Of a stretch of 64,000 nucleotides of DNA, positions 30,578 to 38,400 are shown in pieces. Each line of letters begins with the position of its first letter. Position 1 is the first letter of the stretch. The translations under genes and the position numbers were made by a program. Below the pieces are notes generated by a model. That model saw only the letters and a program-made list of their open reading frames with translations. It was not told the DNA's origin and searched no databases. Source of the DNA: Malassezia japonica. Its lineage: Eukaryota; Basidiomycota; Malasseziomycetes; Malasseziales; Malasseziaceae. The DNA lies in assembly GCF_029542785.1 (NCBI RefSeq), contig NC_083373.1, forward strand, positions 310,001 through 374,000, in the 5' to 3' direction.

Positions 30578-30953
30578 ATGATTGCCCGTGCCTTTTCGCA
30601 GACGACCCCTGCCGCCCGCGCGATGCGCGTGGCTGGCCAGCAGGTGCGCCACTCGTCGGGTCTTCCCATCCCCCCGAAGATCGCGACCCCGAAGAGCGTC
30701 GGCGGCTCCGGCGCGTCGAACACCGACGCTGTCGTGAGCTTCTACAAGGCCCTCCCCAAGGGCCCTGAGCCCGAGAAGCGCTCGATGGGCATCAAGGCGA
30801 ACTACTTCGATGGCAAGAACGCCAGCGGCAAGCCCCTGGTCGCCACCATCGCCGTGCTCATGCTCATCGGCTACACGATCGAGTACAACGGCCACCTCAG
30901 TATGTTGACTGTCTATGCTGACCACAGAGCACCACAAGAACGCGCACCACTAG
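30578..30953 (+). CDS. ATP17: Mitochondrial ATP synthase subunit f
   Basis: Exon 1 (30578-30899), a 28-nt intron (30900-30927) and a 26-nt exon 2 encode 115 aa. The N-terminus (MIARAFSQTTPAARAMRVAG, then RHSSG) is a mitochondrial presequence. Subunit f features are VVSFYKALPKGP, the conserved NYFDGKNASGKPL, one membrane helix (VATIAVLMLIGYTIEY) and the end NGHLKHHKNAHH, whose last residues depend on splicing. It belongs to the membrane Fo sector. The intron is the longest I found in a coding region. A stop is reached soon after if the intron is retained, or the C-terminus is altered. Confidence 0.9.
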
Positions 30954-31271
30954 GTGTTGATTATCTAGCGAATGCAAGCGTTTTGACTGCAGAAATGCGC
31001 GAGGGGAGAAGGATGCCGGAGGACAAGGGCCGGGAAAATGGGCTGGTGGTGATGGTGCGATTCGTGCTGCAATGGTGCTGCATTGCTGTGCGACGCGGCT
31101 GTGCGATGCTGCTGTGCGATGCTGCGCGTTGTTGTTCGATGCTGCTGTGATTTGCTGCCGTGCTACGCTGCCGTGCGCTGGGCTCAATGTTGCCATGCGA
31201 TACCAAATCGGCCTCTCCAACCAGTCCCATTCCCATGCCCGTATCCCCCCTGCGTTCCGATAACGGCGATC
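30954..31271 (+). repeat. Intergenic region with a degenerate TGCTGTGCGATGC-type repeat
   Basis: These 318 bp separate ATP17 from the PalC-like gene. About 31050-31190 is built from imperfect copies of a GCTGTGCGATGCTGC-like unit, best preserved around 31097-31126, decaying into TGTTGTTCGATGCTGCTGTG and CCGTGC copies. The PalC frame is open through it, but its translation is Cys/Ala/Met/Leu repeats with no similarity to the family, so I treat it as non-coding. It may be a recently expanded minisatellite in a promoter or 5' UTR. Confidence 0.6.
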
Positions 31272-32777
31272 ATGTCAGATCAATACCATCGTCGCACTCG
31301 ATCCATTCATAGTCTGCCCGCTCCGACGCCCGCGTCTGGGCACCGGACTCCGCTCCGCCCACCACGTGGAATGTATACCTATGCATGGCCGTCGACGAGC
31401 GCCGTGTCGTTCACCGACGCGCTCACGACGGACACGCTGCACGCAGAAGTAGCGCATGCGACGCAGCTGCGTGCCTCACTCGAGCATATGCTGCGCGACG
31501 CGAGCGGCGCACGGCCCGACTCGATCCGCATCACGCAAGCCGTGACCGAGTACCTCCCTGTGCTCCTGGGCCTGTACAATAGCGTGCTGATCGATGCGAT
31601 TGTCGTGAAGCACGAGCCATCGTTTACCTGGCGCTCCGCTCTCCTGACGCGCAGTAGCAAGTCGGCGATGCCCGGCCTGCACGCCGAGCTTTGTGCGGTG
31701 CTCATGCTGCTGGGCATGGCGCTGAGCAACGAGGCCGTGGGCGCCGTCGACGCGCTCGGCATGTACGAGCTCGACACGTCGGTCGACGCTGCGACGCGGC
31801 GCGCCAACGACGACCGCCTCAAGGTCGCAGCCGATATGTTGTGCCGCGCAAGCGGCCTCTTTTCGTATGTCGCGACCGAGCTCCTGCCCCGGCTCGACGT
31901 GTCGCCGCACCCGCCCGAGCTGTCGCGCGACGTGGCGATGGCCCTGTCGCGCTTTTCACTGGCCGAGGCGCACCGCCTCGCGCTCCGCAAGCTGCAGTCG
32001 CCTGCGCTCGCGCTCGCGACCGATACCCTGACGCCCGGCCCCCCACTTCCGTCCGGGCACCCGTCGGCGGCGCTGCTGGCGAAGCTGCACCTGCACACCG
32101 CCTCGCTGTATGAGCAGGCCCTCTCGCTGATCCGCACGCACGAGAAGCACACGCCGTTCGCGGCCGAGCCGGACGCCGATGTGCCCCGTGCGCAGCGCTC
32201 GATGCACAAGCTCAAGAGCACGCTGCAAAATATCAAGATCGCGCCCGAGGCGCGTGTCGGTGCAACGCTCGTCAGGTATGCGGAGCACGAGGTGCAGTGG
32301 CACCGCGCGCTCGCGCACAAGTGGCTCGGCATCGACGCCGGCGAGCAGGCCAAGAGCACCGGCACCGGCGTTGCGCACCTCGCTGCCGCGCGCGACCAGC
32401 TCCTGCAGATCGTGCCGAAAGGGCTTGAGGGCGCGGAGAAAGCGCGTGTGCCGCTCTGGGAGCAGCGGCGTGCGGCCAAGTTCCACGGCGACCTCGGCCT
32501 GTGGTGGATGGGCGTCGAGGCGGCGAGCGTCGCGCGCTGGCTCGACGTGTACAAGCGCCTGAACGATACCGTGAGCTTCCAGCGTGTGCCGCAGCTTTCC
32601 GAGCTGCAGTACGCCTCGGAAGGGCGCGCGGCGGTCGTCGCGAAGCCGTACGAGCCGCCGGCGCCGGCGTTTGGGCCACGGACCCAGGACCAGGTGCTCG
32701 ATCCCTCGCTGTGCGTCGGCGTGCGCGAGCGGAGCGAGGCGCGGCGCGAGTATGCGGGCGCGGGTGCGTATTACTAG
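31272..32777 (+). CDS. palC: BRO1-domain protein, probably PalC of the ambient-pH (Rim/Pal) pathway
   Basis: 501 aa from the ATG at 31272. The frame opens further upstream across a repeat that I exclude. A helical BRO1-like body spans most of the length, with TRSSKSAMPGLHAELCAVLMLLGMAL, LCRASGLFSYVATELLP and a central HEVQWHRALAHKWLGIDAGE. The segment EKARVPLWEQRRAAKFHGDL followed by YKRLNDTVSFQRVP and the proline-rich YEPPAPAFGP near the end is typical of PalC. PalC binds ESCRT-III at the plasma membrane and helps activate the PacC/Rim101 transcription factor at alkaline pH. Alix/Bro1-type proteins are an alternative, but they are longer. Its stop directly abuts the stop of polymerase kappa. 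Confidence 0.65.
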   Translation: MSDQYHRRTRSIHSLPAPTPASGHRTPLRPPRGMYTYAWPSTSAVSFTDALTTDTLHAEVAHATQLRASLEHMLRDASGARPDSIRITQAVTEYLPVLLGLYNSVLIDAIVVKHEPSFTWRSALLTRSSKSAMPGLHAELCAVLMLLGMALSNEAVGAVDALGMYELDTSVDAATRRANDDRLKVAADMLCRASGLFSYVATELLPRLDVSPHPPELSRDVAMALSRFSLAEAHRLALRKLQSPALALATDTLTPGPPLPSGHPSAALLAKLHLHTASLYEQALSLIRTHEKHTPFAAEPDADVPRAQRSMHKLKSTLQNIKIAPEARVGATLVRYAEHEVQWHRALAHKWLGIDAGEQAKSTGTGVAHLAAARDQLLQIVPKGLEGAEKARVPLWEQRRAAKFHGDLGLWWMGVEAASVARWLDVYKRLNDTVSFQRVPQLSELQYASEGRAAVVAKPYEPPAPAFGPRTQDQVLDPSLCVGVRERSEARREYAGAGAYY

Positions 32778-34410
32778 CTACTGTACATTAGAGGTCGAAA
32801 AATAGGCATCGAGCGTGCGTGGGCGCTTGGCCGGCTTCGTCGGCGACGCCTCGCGCGACGGCGTGCGCTCCGGCGCGAGGCCGAGGCAGTGGTCAATGTG
32901 CCGGTTGACGATGGCGCTGGTCTGTACGTCTGGCGTGCCGCTCGGGACGTGGATCGCCTTGGCGCACACCGGGCACGTGTGTACGATGCCTTCTTGGAGC
33001 CACTGCTGGAGCTGCGACGACTCGGCGCGCAGGTCGACGAGCGCTGTGCCGCGGATGCCGAGCAGGCGCAGCGCGAGGCGTCCGCCCGCCGCCGCCCTCT
33101 CCTGCGCGAGGAGCGCATGGCCGATGGCGTACAGCTCGTCGGCAGTCGCGATGCCGTGCGGCGCCGCGCTCTGGCCGCGCGAGAAGCGCTCAAACGTGTC
33201 GCGCTTGCCGATCAGCGTCACGGTGCGCACGCGGAAGCCGAGCTCGACGAGGTCCTCGGCGAGCTGCTCGCAGGCGTGCCGCAGCTTGGCGTCGAGCGCC
33301 TTGGCGTCTGCCGTGGGTGCAAACGTATTTTCGCGCCCGATCGACTTGCGCTCCTCGCGCGCCTGGGGCTGCACCCTGCTCGAGCTGATGCCCATCGCTG
33401 CCGAGAGCAGGAAGGAAAAATTGTCCATGCACACGCTGAGCATCACGCGCTCCTCCCATAGCGCGCCGCACGTCTGGATGCCGAACGCGTCGAGGATGCG
33501 CTCGGTGACGTGTCCAATGCCCGGGACCTTGCGCACCGGCAGCGACGCCATAAAGTCCATGATGCCCTGGCGCTCGAACGGCACGGCAAACTGCCCGTTG
33601 GGTTTGCGGCGGTCCGAGGCGATTTTCGCGAGGAGCATGTTGGCCGCGATGCCGACCGACACGGTGAGCTGCGTCGTACTCCTGACGTCCTCGCGCAGCT
33701 GCGTCGCGACGTCTTCGGCGCTGAGCTGGTGCGCTTCGCAGTACGGCGTAACGTCGAGGTACGCCTCGTCCAGGCTGCGCTGCACCATGCTGCCGTCGTA
33801 TTTTCTCAAGACGCCCATAATCACCTCGGAGCTCTCCTGGTATCGGTCAAAGTGCGCCGGAACGACCTTCAGCTCGGGGCACACGGCGCGCGCCACAAAC
33901 TCGGCCATGCCCGAGCGGACGCCGCGGCGGCGCGCCTCGTAGCTCGCGGTGAGCAGCACGCCTTTGCTTACAGCAAAGCACGTCCCTTGCAGCGATGGAT
34001 CGCGCTGCAGCTCGACTGCCGCGTAGAACATGTCCATGTCGCAGTGCAGGATGCGGCGGGTGAGGCTGCGCTGCGCTTCGAGCGACGCGGCGAGCTGGTC
34101 GACGCGCGCCGCGGCGTGCTTGTGCGCCGCCTCAGAGATCGTCCCGAGCGCCTCGTCCCGCCGCGCACGCACGCGCTCAATCTTGGCTGTGACCGCGTCG
34201 TGCTTCGCGCGCTGGTTCGCGTAAAACTTGGAGCCTTTCGACGCCTCGTGGATCAGCTGGCTGATGCGCGCGTCGTCGCTCGCGACGGCCGCTTTGTGGC
34301 TGGATGCTGCGTCAGTTGGTGCACGTACGCCCAGCCATGCGCTTGTAAAAGCTCGCCAGGTCCTCGTCCTCCCACGCCTCCTCGTCCCCCCGCTGCGACC
34401 GTTCCGCCAT
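32778..34410 (-). CDS. POLK: DNA polymerase kappa (Y-family translesion polymerase)
   Basis: Exon 1 (34410-34329; MAERSQRGDEEAWEDEDL, then ASFYKRMAG) is joined over a 22-nt intron (34328-34307) to exon 2, giving 536 aa. An N-clasp helix region (GSKFYANQRAKHDAVTAKIE) precedes the palm, with D117 in CDMDMFYAAVE and D207/E208 in RSLDEAYLD. SVGIAANMLLAKIASDRRKP and a little-finger domain follow. A zinc finger of the UBZ4 form uses C472, C475, H497 and C501. The last residues, TLDAYF, resemble a PCNA-binding motif. The enzyme bypasses minor-groove lesions in DNA. The protein is shorter than the human enzyme and has one zinc finger instead of two. Only 34 bp separate its ATG from that of Atg4. Confidence 0.92.
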
Positions 34411-34444
34411 CGGACAACCTCCACATCTCGTCGCTACCCCATAC
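34411..34444. promoter_or_regulatory. 34-bp divergent intergenic region between Pol kappa and Atg4
   Basis: The two opposed ATGs are only 34 bp apart, so transcription start sites or promoter elements very probably lie inside one of the coding regions, unless Atg4 starts at a later Met (for example 34601). I see no TATA box or CACGTG here. Confidence 0.5.
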
Positions 34445-36943
34445 ATGTCAGGGCGGGCCGAGGAGGAGAGTGCGTCGAGCGAGGCGCACACGACCCCCAC
34501 GCGGGCCTCCTCGCGCAAGGATAAGCGGCGCATCAACAAGATCCGTGATCTGCCGCGGCGCCTATCGCTCTCGCGCGAGTCGCGGCCGAGCCCGCACGCG
34601 ATGAGCCCCATGGAAAGCAGCTCGCCTGTCCGCTCCGAGACGCTCAGCGAGAGTGCGGCGGTCAGTGCGGGGATGGGCCACCGGCACACGGTGTCGGAAG
34701 ACGTCCGCGCGGACGAGCCGGGGAGCGAGGCGGCAATTCCCCGCCGTATCGTCCAGTGGATTAACCGCGTGGCGAACAGCAGCGAAGAGAGCGCCGTCGT
34801 GGAGAGCGAGGAGACGCCGTTATCGATACCCACAGGGCCCGAGACCAACAAGCATGTGCAGCGGCGACGGCACCACCGCATTACGCGCCCCGTCACGACC
34901 GATACGTCGAACGGAGTGCTATCTCGCCTGGGCGACCGCCTCGCCCAGGGCCGTGTCCCGTCGCTCCTGTGGCAGATGACGACCGAGAGCTTGCGGCCGC
35001 GTGCGCAGGGCTCAGACCAAGGCGTATGGCTCCTGGGAATGTACCATGGGCCGACCGAGACGCGCCCGGCGCCCGAGAGTACAGAGACGTCCAGCACGAG
35101 CACCGAGTCGGGCAAGGAGCCGAGCGAGGGAAGCTCGGATACGAGCGAGGTGCGCCGCCGGCGGGCATGGCGTGCCGCGCTCGAACACGATGTGTCGAGC
35201 GTCGTTTGGTGCACGTATCGCTCCAATTTTCCGCCGATCGCCCACGACGGCTACATTGGCGCCGACGAGGAGGCGGCCGCCGCCGCGGTCTCGGCAGCGA
35301 CCGAGGAGCTGTGCTCTGCGCCGCCCGAAGAAGAGGCGCCACCGGCGTCGCCGCAAGAGTCGACTACGCAGACGCTCACGCGCGTCCTGCTGCACCCCGG
35401 CGAGGTGCTGTACAGCTCCGCGGCCACGCGCGACTGGCTGTTGCAGCAGCTCGAGAGCCGCGGCTGGCAGCTCCCCGGCCTCTTGGCGCAGCTCCCGGTC
35501 GCGACCGGCGTGCAGTCGCGGCAGGAGCACGCGACGCCGGCTGTCGTTGCATCGAGCCTGCGTGCGATCCTCGGTGCGGTCGAGCACGACGTGCTGTTTG
35601 CGGTGCGTCCGCTGGCGGCGAGCGTGCCGATCGCGCGCCTGCGCGACTCGCTCGTGTCGCATCTCGGTGGCCAGTCGGGCCTGCCTGGCCTCTGGTGCTT
35701 TGTGAGTGCGCTGTACGAGTCGGTCTCGTCCATCACGCGGCCGTCGGGCCTCACGACCGATGCGGGCTGGGGCTGTATGCTGCGTACGGCCCAGAGCATG
35801 CTGGCGAATGCGTTGCTGCGTGTGCACTTTGGGCGTGCGTGGCGCATGCCGCCGATGGCGGACGGCAAGGTCCAGTGGCGCAGTGCGGACGAGCATGCAA
35901 AGTACGCGCGTATGTTGTCCTTCTTTCTGGACGACCCCAGCGGTGCGTGCCCGTTTGGGATTCACCGCCTTGCGGCAGAAGGCAAGCGGCTCGGCGTGGA
36001 TGTCGGGGCGTGGTTCGGCCCGAGCACGGCCGCATCCGTGCTGAGGAACCTTGCGGAAGGCGTGCAATGTGGCCTCGCGATTGTCGCGACAAACGACGGC
36101 ATGGTGTACCTCGACGAGGTGCGCCACGCCGCCGAGCACGACGGCGTGTGGGCGCGCCCGGTGCTGATCCTTGTGGCGCAGCGCCTTGGCCTGGATGCAG
36201 TGCCGGCGCAGTACCGCGCTGCGCTCAAGCATACCTTTACCTTTCCCCAGTCGATGGGCGTTGCCGGCGGGCGACCGGGATCGTCGTTGTACTTTATTGG
36301 ATGCCAGCGCGACCAGCTGCTGTATTTGGATCCCCACACGTCGCGGCCTGCGATCCCCTTTCGGCACCCCCCGCCGTCGCTGCGGGGCGTGGACGTGCTG
36401 CCTGCGTGTAAGCCGCAAGAAAAAGCGCTGTTGCGAGGATCGAGCGAAGAGGGGCGGCGTAAGGGCGGCACTGCAAGAGACGGTGTGAATGAAGAGGGTG
36501 TGAATGCGAATGGTGCGATGGACAGTGCCAAGCACGGCACGACCAACGGCACGACGGCCGGTGCAAAGGAAAGTGCCACGGACGGCACGACCGACGGCGC
36601 GGCGGCCAGTGCAGACAAGGAGGATGCAGCGCGTGCTGTGCGCGCCAACGAGGTGGCAAAACCCGCCGGCCCCCCCTCGGCGGCCGAATTGCTTACATCG
36701 TGGTACTGCCATGCCTATTCTACGAATGAGCTCGCGACCTACCACTGCCCCAATACCCACCTGATGTCGCTGAGCATGGTCGACCCCAGCATGCTCTTTG
36801 GCTTCCTGGTGCGCAGTGAGAGCGAGCTGGGCGACTTTGTCGAGCGCGTGCAGCGCCTGTCTGCCCCCCTCTTTGGCGTGGCCGAGACGCGCCCCACGTA
36901 CGACGACGTAGAGAGCGAGCCCGAGTGGGCCGATGCTGTATAA
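34445..36943 (+). CDS. ATG4: Atg4 cysteine protease (autophagy)
   Basis: 832 aa. A Ser/Arg-rich, probably disordered N-terminus (about 180 residues) precedes the peptidase C54 fold: GVWLLGMYHG, VWCTYRSNFPPI, then the catalytic C444 in GWGCMLRTAQS and the Asp/His pair D629 and H631 in YLDPHTSRP. AKYARMLSFFLDDPSG, CPFGIHRLAAEGK and GRPGSSLYFIG also match. The enzyme cleaves Atg8 after its C-terminal glycine and later removes it from lipid. Between about residues 660 and 740 there is a low-complexity insert (repeated NGTTAG, TDGTTDG, ASADKED) before the C-terminal TYHCPNTHLMSLSMVDPSML segment. The protein is long for Atg4 because of the N-terminal extension and this insert. The start is uncertain within the extension. 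Confidence 0.93.
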   Translation: MSGRAEEESASSEAHTTPTRASSRKDKRRINKIRDLPRRLSLSRESRPSPHAMSPMESSSPVRSETLSESAAVSAGMGHRHTVSEDVRADEPGSEAAIPRRIVQWINRVANSSEESAVVESEETPLSIPTGPETNKHVQRRRHHRITRPVTTDTSNGVLSRLGDRLAQGRVPSLLWQMTTESLRPRAQGSDQGVWLLGMYHGPTETRPAPESTETSSTSTESGKEPSEGSSDTSEVRRRRAWRAALEHDVSSVVWCTYRSNFPPIAHDGYIGADEEAAAAAVSAATEELCSAPPEEEAPPASPQESTTQTLTRVLLHPGEVLYSSAATRDWLLQQLESRGWQLPGLLAQLPVATGVQSRQEHATPAVVASSLRAILGAVEHDVLFAVRPLAASVPIARLRDSLVSHLGGQSGLPGLWCFVSALYESVSSITRPSGLTTDAGWGCMLRTAQSMLANALLRVHFGRAWRMPPMADGKVQWRSADEHAKYARMLSFFLDDPSGACPFGIHRLAAEGKRLGVDVGAWFGPSTAASVLRNLAEGVQCGLAIVATNDGMVYLDEVRHAAEHDGVWARPVLILVAQRLGLDAVPAQYRAALKHTFTFPQSMGVAGGRPGSSLYFIGCQRDQLLYLDPHTSRPAIPFRHPPPSLRGVDVLPACKPQEKALLRGSSEEGRRKGGTARDGVNEEGVNANGAMDSAKHGTTNGTTAGAKESATDGTTDGAAASADKEDAARAVRANEVAKPAGPPSAAELLTSWYCHAYSTNELATYHCPNTHLMSLSMVDPSMLFGFLVRSESELGDFVERVQRLSAPLFGVAETRPTYDDVESEPEWADAV

Positions 36944-36963
36944 AACGAGAAACGATTGCCTGT

Positions 36964-38286
36964 CTACTGCTGCTTGCATTCCTGCGGGTCCTGGCCACGC
37001 GCACCACCGCGCGGTGCGTCGTCCTCGTCGTCGTCCTCGTCATCATCGAAGTCCTCGTCGCCGTACTCGTCGTCGTCCCACTCCTCCGGGTTCTCGTAGT
37101 GGAGGGCCTTGCCGGTGAAGAAGTCGACGGCGTGCGGGATGATGCGGTCCTTGAGATCCTCGCCGATCTGGTAGTCGAGCTCGAGGCGCTCCTCGAGCGC
37201 ATCGAGCTCCTCCTCGTCCTCCTCCTCCTCGTCCGTCGGGGGCTTGGGCGGCGAGAAGAAGTTGAAGAAGGACTCGGTCGGGACTAACCGCTTGACGGTA
37301 CGCGTCTCGTTCGTGTTCTTGTTGCGCTGCTTCTTGGTCTCGACACGGTGCATGAGGTTCGCCTCGGGCGACTTCCAGTCGATCGTCGTGCCCTCCGCGT
37401 GGTCGTACACGAGATCGCCAGAGAAGCCGACCTGGTCGGAGTAGAAGTAGGTCTTGGTCAGGACCTCGTTCGAGAAGTTCTCATTCTTGGCCGCATCAAA
37501 GACAAAGTCCAGCTGGAAGCCCTGCAGCGACTGCTCGGGCGCCGCGTTCGCGGGCACATCGAGGTAGCGCAGCCGGATGTCGGTGAGGTGGCGCAGCGCC
37601 TCCTCGTCGCGCTCGGTGATCACCTCCGACAGCGCCACGTGGTTCTTGAGCGCGGTGAGCCAAAATTCGGGGATGCCCTTTGGCGCGTCGGTCTTGATCG
37701 AGATGTTGGCGAGGGAGCGGGGCGTCTCCTTCTCGTCGTCCTCCTCATCATCGTCCTCGTCCTCGTCCTCGTCCTCGTCGTCCTCACGGTCGACCGTCTC
37801 GCCCGACTCGACCTCAGCGGCGGTCGGCTCGACCTTGCCGAGGATGATCTCCTTGCGGCGGTCGTACAGCGGAGCATAGCGCTGCGCAAACTTCTTCTCG
37901 AGCGCAAGGATCTCGCGCTGGAACTCGGCCTCGATCTTTTGATGGTCGATGTTGAGGCCCTTGAGGCCCTCGACGCGGCGGCGCACCTCGTCGGGGAGCG
38001 ACTCGATGTAGCCCGACGAGCGGCCGACAAGGCCGTTGAGCTTGTCCTGGATCATGCTCTGGATCGCGGCATTAGGGAGGCCCGCGGCAGCAGCATCCTC
38101 GTCGTCATCGTCGTCATCGTCGTCCTCCTCGCCAATGGTCGTCACCGTGGGGCGCGACAGCGGCTCGCGCTGGATCGGAGCATTGCTCAGAGGCGTGTTC
38201 TGCGGCGTGGGCGCCGTCAGGTCCGTGTTCTTGTTTCTGTGTGAGTCAAACCCCACGTACTTTCCAATTTCCACCGTGTTTGCCAT
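36964..38286 (-). CDS. NAP1: Nucleosome assembly protein 1 (NAP1)
   Basis: The continuous frame gives 440 aa. An intron-like 24-nt segment (38237-38260; GTACGT start, CTCAC then ACAG end) lies nine codons after the ATG, and its removal would leave 432 aa with the frame intact. NAP family features are VEGLKGLNIDHQKIEAEFQR with the long dimerisation helix, YAPLYDRRKEII, GIPEFWLTALKNH, LVYDHAEGTTIDWK, TESFFNFFSPP and an acidic C-terminus. The histone chaperone moves H2A-H2B between cytoplasm and chromatin. Very long Asp/Glu runs are present at two places. The coordinates cover the unspliced reading. It is convergent with Atg4 (20 bp apart). Confidence 0.93.
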   Translation of the reverse strand: MANTVEIGKYVGFDSHRNKNTDLTAPTPQNTPLSNAPIQREPLSRPTVTTIGEEDDDDDDDDEDAAAAGLPNAAIQSMIQDKLNGLVGRSSGYIESLPDEVRRRVEGLKGLNIDHQKIEAEFQREILALEKKFAQRYAPLYDRRKEIILGKVEPTAAEVESGETVDREDDEDEDEDEDDDEEDDEKETPRSLANISIKTDAPKGIPEFWLTALKNHVALSEVITERDEEALRHLTDIRLRYLDVPANAAPEQSLQGFQLDFVFDAAKNENFSNEVLTKTYFYSDQVGFSGDLVYDHAEGTTIDWKSPEANLMHRVETKKQRNKNTNETRTVKRLVPTESFFNFFSPPKPPTDEEEEDEEELDALEERLELDYQIGEDLKDRIIPHAVDFFTGKALHYENPEEWDDDEYGDEDFDDDEDDDEDDAPRGGARGQDPQECKQQ

Positions 38287-38400
38287 CGTGGAGTCGCACG
38301 GAACCGACGCGGACCGGGCGCACCCATAGGCTTTTCACGCGTCTTTGTCAGCAGCGGGTGGCGTTGGGGCACGCCACGTTGGGCCACGTGCCTAACCATC

